From positions 1 to 39,011 of the forward strand of contig NZ_JTJR01000049.1 of the NCBI RefSeq assembly GCF_001678475.1: DNA of 39,011 nucleotides. The letters are read 5' to 3'. The notes beneath the pieces are model-generated. The model saw nothing but the letters and a program-made list of their open reading frames with translations, was not told the origin of the DNA and made no database searches. Origin of the DNA: Gallibacterium genomosp. 3. GTDB lineage: Bacteria > Pseudomonadota > Gammaproteobacteria > Enterobacterales > Pasteurellaceae. Positions 9,457 through 19,372 of this stretch are shown here, piece by piece (position 1 is the first letter of the stretch; every line of letters begins with the position of its first letter). The position numbers and the translations under genes are program-made.

Positions 9457-9488
9457 TTCTCCGCTTATCAGTATTAATAAGCGGGGAA
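9457..9488. terminator. Hairpin between convergent yheS and tsaD
   Basis: Arms 9457-9468 and 9477-9488 form a 12-base stem with one G-U pair and an 8-base loop. It fills the 56-base gap between two convergent stop codons, so it probably serves both directions. The flanking T-tracts are poor, so efficiency is uncertain. Confidence 0.7.
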
Positions 9489-9500
9489 GTCATTTAATGC

Positions 9501-10517
9501 TTAGGCAATTTTTGCTAACTCGCTCATTCGCCAGCGTGGTCGTACTTCCACAGATAAATCCGTATGTTCCCCTGCTTTCAAGCGTAAGAAACCAGCATAT
9601 GCAATCATTGCCCCATTATCGGTACAAAATTGTGGTACGGGATAAAAAACTTCCCCACCTAATTTTTGCATTAACTCCCCTAAACGCTGTCTAAGCTGCT
9701 TATTCGCACTAACGCCTCCAGCAATGACTAATCGTTTTAATCCAGTTTCACTTAACGCACGCTGACATTTAATCGCAAGTGTATCAACAACAGCAGCTTG
9801 GAATGCATAAGCAATATCACATCGTGTTTGTTGATCTTGTGGATATTGAGCGACTGTATTAGCGGCAAAGGTTTTTAAGCCTGAAAAACTAAAATCTAAT
9901 CCTGGACGATCTATCATTGGACGAGGAAATACAAAACGCTCAGGATTTCCTTGTTCTGCTAAGCGAGATAACGCTGCTCCACCAGGATAATCTAGCCCTA
10001 ATAATTTAGCTGTTTTATCAAATGCTTCCCCTGCTGCATCATCAATAGATTCACCTAATAAAACATAATCACCTACGCCATTCACACGAATTAACTGTGT
10101 ATGTCCACCAGACACTAGCAAAGCCAAAAAAGGAAATGCAGGAACACGTTCTTCTAACATCGGTGCTAATAAATGCCCTTCCATATGATGTACGCCTAAA
10201 GCAGGAACATTCCAAGCATAAGCTAACGAACGAGCTACCATTGACCCAACTAGTAATGCCCCCGCCAATCCTGGTCCACAAGTATAAGCAATCCCATCAA
10301 TATCTTGTGCGGTTAATTTTGCTTCTGCTAATGCCGCTTGAATTAAAGGTGCCGTTTTACGGATATGATCACGTGAAGCTAACTCTGGCACCACACCACC
10401 ATAATCAGCATGTAAACTAATTTGTGTATAAAGTTGGTTGGCAATTAACCCTTTCTCTTCATCATAAATTGCCACTCCTGTTTCATCACAAGAGGTTTCA
10501 ATACCTAAAACTTTCAT
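9501..10517 (-). CDS. tsaD: tRNA threonylcarbamoyladenosine transferase TsaD
   Basis: Transfers the threonylcarbamoyl group to A37 of ANN-decoding tRNAs, working with TsaB, TsaE and TsaC. The 338-residue protein starts [14 protein letters not shown], the ASKHA ATPase phosphate loop, and contains the metal-binding HMEGH motif (His111, His115), [14 protein letters not shown], the GGVSAN nucleotide-binding segment and a late [10 protein letters not shown] with the third metal ligand Asp. Length is normal. It is divergent from rpsU, the same neighbourhood as in E. coli and Haemophilus. Confidence 0.97.
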   Translation of the reverse strand: MKVLGIETSCDETGVAIYDEEKGLIANQLYTQISLHADYGGVVPELASRDHIRKTAPLIQAALAEAKLTAQDIDGIAYTCGPGLAGALLVGSMVARSLAYAWNVPALGVHHMEGHLLAPMLEERVPAFPFLALLVSGGHTQLIRVNGVGDYVLLGESIDDAAGEAFDKTAKLLGLDYPGGAALSRLAEQGNPERFVFPRPMIDRPGLDFSFSGLKTFAANTVAQYPQDQQTRCDIAYAFQAAVVDTLAIKCQRALSETGLKRLVIAGGVSANKQLRQRLGELMQKLGGEVFYPVPQFCTDNGAMIAYAGFLRLKAGEHTDLSVEVRPRWRMSELAKIA

Positions 10518-10620
10518 CTGTTTGTTTTATCTAGCCAAAAATTGGTCGGCATTTTACTCTTTTTTTCTAATTTTCTCTAGCCAATCGCTGGTTTAGCAAC
10601 AAAATAAGCATAATCCTCTC

Positions 10621-10650
10621 TTTACTTTTTATCCTGAAATAGATTAAAAT
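10621..10650 (+). promoter_or_regulatory. Candidate promoter of rpsU-dnaG-rpoD
   Basis: TTTACT (10621-10626) and TAAAAT (10645-10650) are 18 bases apart, followed by a GC-rich TGCGGCC, which would suit a growth-rate-controlled ribosomal protein promoter. The predicted leader then has two small inverted repeats around 10658-10690. The assignment is by motif and position only. Confidence 0.5.
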
Positions 10651-10713
10651 TGCGGCCTTTATTGAGTAAAGGTTATGTTATATAACCCTAAAATTGTATA
10701 TAAATTTCATTGA

Positions 10714-10941
<228 letters not shown>

Positions 10942-10968
10942 TTTATTCTTTGATTTAAACGATATTTA

Positions 10969-11008
10969 AACCGTGCTTCTTTATTAGAAGCACGGTTATT
11001 TCTTTTTA
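10969..11008 (+). terminator. Internal terminator between rpsU and dnaG
   Basis: Perfect 12-base arms AACCGTGCTTCT (10969-10980) and AGAAGCACGGTT (10986-10997) with a 5-base loop, followed by ATTTCTTTTT. E. coli has a leaky terminator at the same place in this operon, which lowers dnaG and rpoD relative to rpsU. Confidence 0.9.
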
Positions 11009-11049
11009 TTAACCTATAGAATTTTGTTGGCTAGCTTAAGGTAGATACG

Positions 11050-12843
11050 ATGAAAGGACTCATTCCGCGTACTTTTATTGATGAACTCTTAGCACGTACC
11101 AACATTGTTGATGTCGTTAATTCTCGAGTAAAACTCAAAAAAGCCGGACAAAATTATCAAGCTTGTTGTCCATTCCATCATGAGAAAACCCCTTCATTTA
11201 CTGTTAGTGCCAAAAAACAGTTTTATCACTGTTTTGGCTGTGGTGCACATGGTAATGCCATTTCATTTTTGATGGATTATGATAAGCTCGAATTTGTTGA
11301 GGCCGTTGAAGAGTTAGCTGCACTGCAAGGTGTTGATGTTCCAAGAGAAAATACTTTTAGCCATAACAATTCTGCAAATCAAAATTATAAAAGTAAACGT
11401 GACTTGCACCAATTAATGCAAGACATTGCTGTTTTTTATCAACAACAACTTACACAAGCATTACCCGCTCAAGCTTATTTACAACAACGTGGTTTATCCA
11501 CAGAAGTTATCCAACGTTTTGTAATTGGATTTGCTTCCGGCACAAATTCCGTATTACGTCATTTTGGTCAATCACCAGAAGATCGACAAAAATTACTAGA
11601 TACGGGAATGATCACACAAAACGATTTTGGCACTGCTTATGATCGTTTTCGGCAGCGGATTATGTTCCCTATCCGAGATCGCCGCGGTCGGACGATTGCC
11701 TTTGGTGGACGTGTATTAGGTGACGAAAAGCCAAAATACCTTAACTCACCAGAAATGGCGACCTACCATAAAGGCAGTGAGTTATATGGGTTATATGAAG
11801 CATTAGAACAAAATGATAATCCGGACTACTTATTAGTCGTTGAAGGATATATGGATGTTGTTGCTCTTGCCCAATTTGGCGTCACGAATGCCGTGGCTTC
11901 TTTAGGTACCGCAACCACAGGCGAACAAATCCAAATAGCATACCGTGCTACTGAACAAATTATTTGTTGTTATGATGGCGATAATGCTGGACGGAGTGCT
12001 GCTTGGCGCGCTTTAGAAAATGCTTTGCCCCATCTTTATGATGGCAGACAATTAAAATTTATTTTTTTACCAGACGGCGAAGATCCGGATACTTTTATTC
12101 GCCAAATTGGCAAAGAAAAATTTGAGGAATTTCTCTTAGACGCTATGCCAATGAGTGATTTCTTATTTCAACACTTATTGACTCAAGTTGATTTAAGTAC
12201 AAAAGATGGGCGAAGTAAGTTAGCAGCTCTAGCGGTACCATTAATTGATAAAATTCCAGGCGAAACATTACGCCTTTATCTTCGTAATATGCTTGGACAA
12301 AAGCTTGGCATTATGGATGCGGCACTATTAGAAAAAATGTTGCCTTCTATGATTGCTACAGCAACAGAAACCCAAAAAGAGAATGAAGCAAGATTAAAAG
12401 CTACACCAATGCGTTTACTGATTGCTTTATTATTACAAAATCCAGAACTAGCGGATAAACCAATTACCCGTGTTTTATTAAGTAATCCGCAAGTGCTACA
12501 AGATTTAAACCTCCCCGGGCTATCACTTTTTCTTGAAGTTTATCAACTATGTATCGAAAAAAGTGGTATTACAACAGGACAATTATTGGAATATTGGCGG
12601 GGAAAAACAGAAGAAAAAATTATTGAAAAACTCGCAATTTGGGATCACCTAATAAAAGATGATAACATTGAAGCGACTTTTTATGGTAATCTAAAACACT
12701 TACATTCTAAAGTAATGGAAAAGCGCATTGAAGCGTTAAAAGCGAAAGATCGAACAGATACTTTGTCGCTAGATGAAAAAAAAGAACTGATGGAACTGCT
12801 AGCAAATTATCGAAAATTGCTAGCTTCGGTCTATTCTTCATAG
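11050..12843 (+). CDS. dnaG: DNA primase DnaG
   Basis: Synthesises RNA primers at the replication fork. The 597-residue protein has an N-terminal zinc domain with Cys40, His43, Cys61 and Cys64, the RNA polymerase core with YDRFRQRIMFPIRDRRGR, a TOPRIM fold with VVEGYMDVV and CCYDGDNAGRSAA (acidic metal-binding residues), and a C-terminal helicase-binding domain. Length is close to E. coli DnaG (581). It follows rpsU after a terminator and precedes rpoD by 50 bases. Confidence 0.97.
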   Translation: MKGLIPRTFIDELLARTNIVDVVNSRVKLKKAGQNYQACCPFHHEKTPSFTVSAKKQFYHCFGCGAHGNAISFLMDYDKLEFVEAVEELAALQGVDVPRENTFSHNNSANQNYKSKRDLHQLMQDIAVFYQQQLTQALPAQAYLQQRGLSTEVIQRFVIGFASGTNSVLRHFGQSPEDRQKLLDTGMITQNDFGTAYDRFRQRIMFPIRDRRGRTIAFGGRVLGDEKPKYLNSPEMATYHKGSELYGLYEALEQNDNPDYLLVVEGYMDVVALAQFGVTNAVASLGTATTGEQIQIAYRATEQIICCYDGDNAGRSAAWRALENALPHLYDGRQLKFIFLPDGEDPDTFIRQIGKEKFEEFLLDAMPMSDFLFQHLLTQVDLSTKDGRSKLAALAVPLIDKIPGETLRLYLRNMLGQKLGIMDAALLEKMLPSMIATATETQKENEARLKATPMRLLIALLLQNPELADKPITRVLLSNPQVLQDLNLPGLSLFLEVYQLCIEKSGITTGQLLEYWRGKTEEKIIEKLAIWDHLIKDDNIEATFYGNLKHLHSKVMEKRIEALKAKDRTDTLSLDEKKELMELLANYRKLLASVYSS

Positions 12844-12893
12844 AGAATATGAAGAATGCTTTCTGCTAATCAACAATTATTGGATGTCAAAAT

Positions 12894-14759
12894 ATGGATC
12901 AAAATCCACAATCACAGTTAAAACAATTAATTGCACAAGGCAAGGAACAAGGTTATTTAACCTATGCAGAGGTTAATGATAGTTTGCCAGAAGACCTCGT
13001 TGATGCCGATCAAATAGAAGACATCATTCAGATGATCAATGATATGGGGATTCAAGTACTTGAAACCGCCCCAGATGCTGATGATCTTATGTTGAACGAA
13101 AATATGACGGATGAAGATGCAGTAGAAGAAGCTACACAAGTCCTTTCTAGTGTTGAATCTGAAATCGGTCGCACCACTGATCCTGTCCGTATGTATATGC
13201 GTGAAATGGGAAGTGTTGAACTCCTTACTCGTGAAGGAGAAATCGATATTGCAAAAAGGATCGAAGAAGGAATTAATGAAGTTCAGTGTGCAGTTGCAGA
13301 ATATCCTCAAGCATTAAATCATTTATTACAACAATATGATTTGGTAGAAAAAGGTGAAGTTCGCCTCTCTGATTTAATTACTGGTTTTGTCGATCCAAAC
13401 GCAGTAGATACTGAAGATTATTCTAAATTTATGAATGATGAGGAGGAAGAAAGTTTGTCATCGTCTTCTAATGATGCTAATGACAGTGACGATGATGAAG
13501 ACAGTGATAGCGATGCTGACAACAGTTCAGATGGCGACTCTGATAATAGTATTGACCCAGAAGTTGCCCGTGAAAAATTCACAGCATTAAAAGAACAACA
13601 TCACAAAACAGTAGAAGCGATTGAGAAATATGGTCGCGGCAATAAAAAAGCCAAAGATCAAATTAATGCTTTATCCGATGTTTTCCAACAATTCCGCTTG
13701 GTACCAAAACAATTCGATCTTCTTGTTTTATCGATGCGTGACATGATGAAACGTATTCGTACCCAAGAAAGACACATTCAACGTCTTGCTGTTGAATATG
13801 CAAAAATGCCAAAAGGAACATTCCAAAAAGCGTTTATTGGACATGAAACCAATGATACTTGGATCGAAAAAGCATTAGCCGCAGGTAAAAACTGGTCTGA
13901 AAAATTAAAAGATTATGAGCAAGATATTCGTCAAGCAATTCATCTGCTCCAATTAATTGAACAAGAAAGCGGTTTAACCATTACCCAAATTCGCCAAATT
14001 GGCGAAAAAATTTCGCAAGGTGAACTAAAAGCACGCCGTGCGAAAAAAGAGATGGTAGAAGCTAACTTACGTTTGGTTATCTCTATTGCTAAAAAATATA
14101 CCAACCGTGGTTTACAATTCCTTGATTTAATTCAAGAAGGTAATATCGGTTTGATGAAAGCAGTAGATAAATTTGAATACCGCCGTGGTTATAAATTCTC
14201 TACTTATGCAACTTGGTGGATTCGTCAAGCAATCACCCGTTCAATTGCAGATCAAGCTCGTACTATCCGTATTCCTGTACATATGATTGAAACGATTAAT
14301 AAATTAAATCGTATTTCTCGCCAAATGCTACAAGAAATGGGACGTGAAGCGTCACCTGAAGAGTTGGCTGAACGTATGGGGATGCCTGAAGATAAAATCC
14401 GTAAGGTATTAAAAATCGCTAAAGAACCTATTTCAATGGAAACTCCAATTGGAGATGACGATGATTCACATTTAGGTGATTTCATTGAGGACAATACGCT
14501 AGAACTTCCGCTTGATTCTGCAACAGCACAAAGCTTAAAAATTGCAACACACGAAGTTCTAGAAGGATTAACCCCCCGTGAAGCGAAAGTGTTAAGAATG
14601 CGTTTTGGTATTGATATGAACACTGATCATACTTTGGAAGAAGTCGGTAAACAATTTGATGTAACACGTGAACGTATTCGTCAGATTGAAGCCAAAGCAT
14701 TACGCAAACTTCGCCACCCAAGTCGTTCAGAAACCTTGCGTAGTTTCTTAGACGAATAA
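12894..14759 (+). CDS. rpoD: RNA polymerase primary sigma factor RpoD (sigma-70)
   Basis: Housekeeping sigma factor. The 621-residue protein has region 1.1 (about 1-75), region 1.2 around [11 protein letters not shown], a non-conserved region, region 2 with [16 protein letters not shown] and the -10 recognition helix near [10 protein letters not shown], region 3, and region 4.2 with [20 protein letters not shown]. Residues 181-221 in the non-conserved region are a low-complexity Asp/Ser/Glu/Asn run. The length is within the usual range. Last gene of rpsU-dnaG-rpoD, followed by a strong terminator. Confidence 0.97.
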   Translation: MDQNPQSQLKQLIAQGKEQGYLTYAEVNDSLPEDLVDADQIEDIIQMINDMGIQVLETAPDADDLMLNENMTDEDAVEEATQVLSSVESEIGRTTDPVRMYMREMGSVELLTREGEIDIAKRIEEGINEVQCAVAEYPQALNHLLQQYDLVEKGEVRLSDLITGFVDPNAVDTEDYSKFMNDEEEESLSSSSNDANDSDDDEDSDSDADNSSDGDSDNSIDPEVAREKFTALKEQHHKTVEAIEKYGRGNKKAKDQINALSDVFQQFRLVPKQFDLLVLSMRDMMKRIRTQERHIQRLAVEYAKMPKGTFQKAFIGHETNDTWIEKALAAGKNWSEKLKDYEQDIRQAIHLLQLIEQESGLTITQIRQIGEKISQGELKARRAKKEMVEANLRLVISIAKKYTNRGLQFLDLIQEGNIGLMKAVDKFEYRRGYKFSTYATWWIRQAITRSIADQARTIRIPVHMIETINKLNRISRQMLQEMGREASPEELAERMGMPEDKIRKVLKIAKEPISMETPIGDDDDSHLGDFIEDNTLELPLDSATAQSLKIATHEVLEGLTPREAKVLRMRFGIDMNTDHTLEEVGKQFDVTRERIRQIEAKALRKLRHPSRSETLRSFLDE

Positions 14760-14783
14760 ATTATTAATTCATCACAACAATAG

Positions 14784-14814
14784 AAAGGTCGAGTAATTTA
14801 CTCGACCTTTTTTT
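14784..14814 (+). terminator. Terminator after rpoD
   Basis: Arms AAAGGTCGAGTA (14784-14795) and TACTCGACCTTT (14799-14810), 12 bases, with a 3-base loop as drawn, followed by a run of seven T in total. A strong intrinsic terminator closing the rpsU-dnaG-rpoD operon. It lies 20 bases before the end of a convergent TRAP transporter gene. Confidence 0.92.
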
Positions 14815-14834
14815 AAGACGTTTTAAGAAAAATC

Positions 14835-16103
14835 TTACATTGTCAATTTTGGGATCCATAAAGAAAAACTTGGAAAAAGAATCATCAATGTAATAACAAT
14901 AAAGACTATTGATAAATATGGTAGTAAATACTTTAATGTCTTATCTAATTTTACTTCAGCAATCCCCATCGTGATAAAAAGCACTCCACCAACTGGAGGA
15001 GTAACACCCGCATAGACTAATACTACAATCATAATAATTGCAAATTGTATTGGGTCGATTCCATATTGATATGCTATCGGCATTAAAATCGGAGCAACAA
15101 TAATAGTAGCTGCAATTGTTTCAATAAACATACCAATAAATAATAAAAATCCTACTAACAAAAATAATATGATATATGAATTATCTGTAATTCCAGTTAA
15201 GAAATTTATTATTAATTCAGGAAGGCGAGTAAATGCTATTATCCATGATAATACAGTTGCCCCAGAAATAATTAATGTACACATTGCTGTCATTGCAGCA
15301 GCATTTATAATAGCTTTTTTTATACCTTGTAAGGTTAATTCTTTATGGTAAATTCCTACTACTATAGAATATAAAACTGCGATTGCACCTGCCTCAGTCG
15401 GTGTAAATAAACCAGCTAAAATACCACCAACAATAATAATTGGCATAAATAAAGCTAAATAAGACTCTTTAAATGCTTGGCACACTAATTCTTTAGGGGC
15501 TTTCTTTTCTCCACCTAAATTTAATTTTTTAGCATAGAAGAATGTAATGATTACTAGCCCTATCGCAATTGATACTCCCGGAATAACGCCTGCTAAAAAT
15601 AAATCTTTTATAGATAGCCCCGTTAATGAAGCAAAAATAATTGCAGTTAAACTAGGCGGAATTATCGGTCCAAGTGAACCTGCAACCGCTTATAATACAG
15701 CACTCATTCCAGCAGGGTAACCATTCTTTTTCATTGAAGGAATCATTAGAGAACCTACAGCGGCAGTATCAGCAGCTGCAGATCCTGAAACACCTGCAAA
15801 TACTACTGACGTAGAAATATCTATCATACCAAGTCCACCACGAAAGTGGCCAACTAAGCATTTGGATAAATAAATAAGCCTTTTAGATATCCCACCATGC
15901 TCCATTAATTCACCTGCTAACATAAAAAGAGGAATCGCTAATAGCGAAAATGTATTTAGTCCAGCAAATAACCTTTGTGAAATTAAAGTTAATGGTAAAT
16001 CATTTGCTGTAATTGCAATTACAGCACTTAATCCCATAGAAAAAGCTATTGGAACTCCAAATAGAATTAAGATAAAAAAGACTAGAAATGCAATAACTAA
16101 CAT
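14835..16103 (-). pseudogene. TRAP transporter large permease (DctM family), interrupted by an in-frame stop
   Basis: The reading frame encodes a DctM-type large membrane subunit, the channel-forming part of a tripartite solute:sodium symporter, and would be 422 codons long. Codons 1-137 (from 16103) end in MSAVL followed by TAA at 15690-15692. Reading on in the same frame gives AVAGSLGPIIPPS, a conserved DctM block, and continues without another stop or frameshift to 14835. One base change explains the break: CAA (Gln) to TAA is a simple transition. The intact paralogue at 19373-20677 has an aligned sense codon (Asn) there. Start overlaps dctQ by 7 bases. Unless there is readthrough or a base-calling error, this transporter lacks its permease. 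Confidence 0.88.
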
Positions 16104-16555
16104 GAATCACCTCTCCTACGCTCTATCAATATTCTTACTTGCTCTATTAACATCAAAGCCCCACCTATAGGAATAGATAGATTTATCAACCACATTGGTA
16201 TATTTAATAATGGCGATATCACATTAATATTATTCATACATAACTTATATCCAAAATATATTATTAAAACAATATAGATAATAGAAATAACATCAGCTAT
16301 TACATGAGGAAACTGACCAAATTTTTTTGCTAAATAAGATAATAAAATATCAAATGTAATATTAGCGCCTTTTGCTACTGTAATACTTGCTGAAACCCAT
16401 GCTAACCAAATAAATAGAAATCTAGACATTTCTTCAGTCCAAGCAAAAGGAGTAGTTGTAAGAAACCGAGAAAATATACCTAATGAAACAGTAATTACTA
16501 ATAATGAAAATAAGAGAATGATTAAACATTCTCTTAAATAATTAATGAATTTCAT
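16097..16555 (-). CDS. TRAP transporter small permease (DctQ family)
   Basis: A 152-residue protein with four predicted membrane segments and the family motif PFAWTEEMSRFLFIWLAWVSAS near residues 35-57. DctQ proteins pair with DctM in the inner membrane. The start overlaps the dctP stop by 4 bases (ATGA) and the end overlaps the dctM start by 7, a tightly coupled operon. The gene itself is intact, but its partner permease carries a stop codon, so it may have no function now. Confidence 0.85.
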   Translation of the reverse strand: MKFINYLRECLIILLFSLLVITVSLGIFSRFLTTTPFAWTEEMSRFLFIWLAWVSASITVAKGANITFDILLSYLAKKFGQFPHVIADVISIIYIVLIIYFGYKLCMNNINVISPLLNIPMWLINLSIPIGGALMLIEQVRILIERRRGDSC

Positions 16556-17517
16556 TGAGAAATTTCCTTATATAACTGTTGTAGATGATATTTTTCAACA
16601 AAACTATTAACCATAACTTTTGTTTTCTGTTCTAATAAGCTTAAATCGACTTTATTAAAGGTAACTCCTTTATGTAATAAATAATCTCTCCATTTTTTAT
16701 CTGTATCATGGCTTTTAATATAGAAATTTTCTACTGCATAATTAACGGCTTGATTAATCCATTCTTTTTCCTGAGCTGTTAAAGACTGATATTTAGATTC
16801 ACTTATATTTAACGCTGTAAATGTCATTGCATGTTGCGTTTCATACCAATTCTTGGCAACCTCATTAATTTTTATAGAACTTAGAAACTCTGGATTACCT
16901 TCCATACCATCAACAACTCCTGTTTGTATTGCTGTATACGCTTCTCCTGACGGAATAGGATTTGGTGTTGCTCCAATGTACTTGATAGTCTCTATCAACG
17001 TTGGAGAATTAGGTGTTCTAATTTTTAAACCTGCAAAATCACTATTATTTTTTAATGGATTCTTTAGGATAACATTCCTATACGCTACAGGTTGTATGCT
17101 CAAAATTCTTACGCCAGACTTATCTTTAATTTCATTAATCATCGGATCCATGACGTGTGATGAAAACAATTTTTTTATAGTATCCCTATCCTTAAAAACA
17201 TATGGCAAATCTAGTATACCAATTGGTGGATAGTATGAACCTATAATACTTGTATCTGAAATAGACATATCTACAGTACCTAGTTTCATTCCCTCAAATA
17301 GTTCTACTTGTCCACCCAAGATTCCATTAGGATAAATATCAACTGTCAAATCCCCATTTGATATTTCTGTTAATTTATTAGAAAAATCAGATACTAATAT
17401 ATGATTAACGTTATCTGTCGTCATATGGTGAGCTAATCTGAGTACAGTAGCTGATGAATTAACTGAAATTAATATTGCAGTTATAGCTAATAATTGATTC
17501 ATAAACATTTTTTTCAT
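16552..17517 (-). CDS. TRAP transporter substrate-binding protein (DctP family)
   Basis: Periplasmic solute-binding protein of about 321 residues. From the ATG at 17517 it has a signal peptide (basic MKK, hydrophobic stretch, probable cleavage after NSSA), then a DctP domain. Arg167 in GLKIRTPNSP corresponds to the Arg that grips the substrate carboxylate in this family, and GVVDGMEGN (about 200-208) is the second binding segment. The start was chosen because AAGGAGAG lies just upstream; the frame is open to 17604 but those residues do not look like a signal sequence. The substrate cannot be told from sequence. Confidence 0.88.
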   Translation of the reverse strand: MKKMFMNQLLAITAILISVNSSATVLRLAHHMTTDNVNHILVSDFSNKLTEISNGDLTVDIYPNGILGGQVELFEGMKLGTVDMSISDTSIIGSYYPPIGILDLPYVFKDRDTIKKLFSSHVMDPMINEIKDKSGVRILSIQPVAYRNVILKNPLKNNSDFAGLKIRTPNSPTLIETIKYIGATPNPIPSGEAYTAIQTGVVDGMEGNPEFLSSIKINEVAKNWYETQHAMTFTALNISESKYQSLTAQEKEWINQAVNYAVENFYIKSHDTDKKWRDYLLHKGVTFNKVDLSLLEQKTKVMVNSFVEKYHLQQLYKEISQ

Positions 17518-17602
17518 AAAAATCTCTCCTTTTTTAATGAGATAAAGTGAAAAAGAAAAATAATTCCCACACAAACAAAATGAAAAATTAATTTCACAAT
17601 AC

Positions 17603-17614
17603 AAAAAAAAAAAA
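17603..17614. repeat. Homopolymer run of 12 A
   Basis: Twelve consecutive A in the divergent TRAP control region, 86 bases upstream of the leftward dctP start. Long homopolymers can slip, and this one lies where promoter spacing could be affected. No -35/-10 pair was convincingly placed around it. Confidence 0.5.
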
Positions 17615-17623
17615 TGAAAATTC

Positions 17624-17639
17624 TGTTAAGTTGATCACG
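17624..17639. promoter_or_regulatory. Possible CRP site, leftward TRAP operon side
   Basis: The sequence TGTTAAGTTGATCACG matches TGTGA-N6-TCACA at 8 of 10 defined positions. It is centred about 114 bases upstream of the leftward dctP start. Motif match only. Confidence 0.4.
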
Positions 17640-17760
17640 TTTTCTAAATTTATTTTTTATAACTTTTTAATAAAGTAAAACTAATAAATTAAATTTATTT
17701 AATATCAATTACTTAAGAAATATAATGTACAATTAAACACTAATCACTTTTTTTCATAAA

Positions 17761-17776
17761 TGTGATCACAGTCAAA
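17761..17776. promoter_or_regulatory. CRP site, rightward TRAP operon side
   Basis: TGTGATCACAGTCAAA matches TGTGA-N6-TCACA at 9 of 10 defined positions. A weak -10 candidate TATATT lies at 17817-17822, which would put the transcription start about 60 bases from the site centre, a usual distance for activation by CRP. The whole 17518-17898 gap is AT-rich and otherwise shows no gene. Confidence 0.6.
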
Positions 17777-17898
17777 ATTCAGAAAATTTATTCTTTTAAT
17801 AACAAAAAATAAAACTTATATTTCAAAAATAAGTACAAAATATCCCGTTTGTTACTTACATCCTAAAATATCTATTCTTTCACAGTAAGGAGAATCCT

Positions 17899-18867
17899 AT
17901 GTTTAAATCATTATCCCTCACTATAGCCTGTATTTTTTTAACAATAACTAATGTACACGCAGATAAAATCACATTAAAACTAGCTCATGATTTAGATCGA
18001 AATCATGCTGTAAGTAAGGCTTTTGATCACTTCGCAAAAGATGTTGCTAAGTTATCTGATAATGAAATCAAAATCAGAATTTATGGAAATGGCCAAATGG
18101 GTGGCGCAAGAGAAACAATGGAATTATTACTCGGTGGTGGCATTGATATGACAAAAGGTTCTAGTAACTTAGAATCTTTCGCTGATATTTATAAAGTTTT
18201 TAGTCTTCCATATTTATTCCGAGATAAACAACATCATGATGCTGTTGTTTATGGTGAAATTGGTCGAAATATAATGCAATCAACAAAAGATAAAGGATTC
18301 TTTGCTCTAGCTGCTTATGATACCGGTACTAGAAGTTTTTATTCTAATAAAGATATCGTTAATCCATCAGATTTAAAAGGAATTAAAGTAAGAGTTCAAC
18401 CATCTCAAACTAGCATTCAAATGGTTGAATTAATGGGTGGTTCACCAACTCCTGTCTCTTTTAGCGAAATTTATACAGCTTTACAACAAGGTATTATCGA
18501 TGGTGCAGAAAATAATATTCCTACATGGGTAAATGCTCGTCATATTGAACTAGTTAAGGTTTATTCGGAAGATGAACACACTTCTGTACCAGATTTTCTC
18601 GTAATTTCTACAAAAAGTTGGAATAAACTAAATGATAAACAGAAAGAAATTATTATCCAAGCAGCAAGAAACTCTGAATTATGGCATGGTGACTTGTGGG
18701 CTAAAGAAATGAAACAAGCAAGGGAGGATGCTATCAAATTAGGTGGAAAAATTGTTAAAAGTAATAAAGAAGAATTTAAAAAACTAGTACAACCAATATA
18801 TGAAGAATATAGGAAAAATCCTCAAAATGCTAAATTACTTGATTTAATAGATCAAGCAGGAAAATAA
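17899..18867 (+). CDS. TRAP transporter substrate-binding protein (DctP family)
   Basis: Periplasmic binding protein of 322 residues. The first 21 residues form a signal peptide ending NVHA, followed by ITLKLAHDLDRNHAVSKAF, a typical DctP opening. The family Arg for the substrate carboxylate is Arg165 in GIKVRVQP; the second binding segment is GIIDGAENN (198-206). AAGGAG precedes the ATG. The sequence resembles binding proteins for sugar acids and related carboxylates, but the substrate is not determinable. First gene of an intact dctP-dctQ-dctM operon; only partly similar to the leftward dctP, so the two are unlikely to be a recent duplication. Confidence 0.92.
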   Translation: MFKSLSLTIACIFLTITNVHADKITLKLAHDLDRNHAVSKAFDHFAKDVAKLSDNEIKIRIYGNGQMGGARETMELLLGGGIDMTKGSSNLESFADIYKVFSLPYLFRDKQHHDAVVYGEIGRNIMQSTKDKGFFALAAYDTGTRSFYSNKDIVNPSDLKGIKVRVQPSQTSIQMVELMGGSPTPVSFSEIYTALQQGIIDGAENNIPTWVNARHIELVKVYSEDEHTSVPDFLVISTKSWNKLNDKQKEIIIQAARNSELWHGDLWAKEMKQAREDAIKLGGKIVKSNKEEFKKLVQPIYEEYRKNPQNAKLLDLIDQAGK

Positions 18868-18886
18868 AATATTTTAGGAGACCATC

Positions 18887-19369
18887 ATGTCTAAGTTAAA
18901 TTTATATTTTAATAAAATAATTGAAGTTATATTAATTTTATTGATGGTCTTTTTAACTCTTTGTGTAATTTGGCAAGTAATTAGTCGATACATTTTAAAT
19001 ACACCTAGTACAATTACTGAAGAGTTATCAAGATTTTTAATGATTTATACATGTTTACTAGGTGCTAGTTATGCTGTAGGAAAACAAAAGCACTTATCAA
19101 TTGATCTTATATTCTCATACCTTACATCAGAACAAAAAATATTATTATCTATCGTAATAAATATTATTATAGCAACCTTCTCTATTGTTATATTTTATGG
19201 TGGATACATACTAACTAACAGCACATTTAGTAGTTTACAAACATCTCCCGCATTACAAATAAAGATGGGATATATTTATATAATACTACCAATTAGCGCC
19301 ATAATCATTTTCTATTATTCTATTTGTGAAATTATTAACAATGTAAAAAAGAGAAGAAATAAGGAGTAA
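18887..19369 (+). CDS. TRAP transporter small permease (DctQ family)
   Basis: A 160-residue inner membrane protein with four predicted membrane segments and the family block TITEELSRFLMIYTCLLGASYAVG (residues 43-66). It follows dctP by 19 bases with an AGGAG ribosome binding site and ends 3 bases before dctM. It should form the permease together with the DctM protein. Confidence 0.9.
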   Translation: MSKLNLYFNKIIEVILILLMVFLTLCVIWQVISRYILNTPSTITEELSRFLMIYTCLLGASYAVGKQKHLSIDLIFSYLTSEQKILLSIVINIIIATFSIVIFYGGYILTNSTFSSLQTSPALQIKMGYIYIILPISAIIIFYYSICEIINNVKKRRNKE

Positions 19370-19372
19370 ATT

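Noticed and set aside
14252-14623. Long antisense ORF of 123 codons inside rpoD, with similar shadows in spoT, dctM and tsaD
   Set aside because: These lie fully inside well-conserved genes and show no signal, motif or ribosome binding site.
14835-15485. The downstream part of the broken DctM read as a separate 216-residue gene starting with GTG
   Set aside because: It has no start of its own; the frame continues unbroken from the upstream half apart from one TAA, so it is the 3' part of a single pseudogene.
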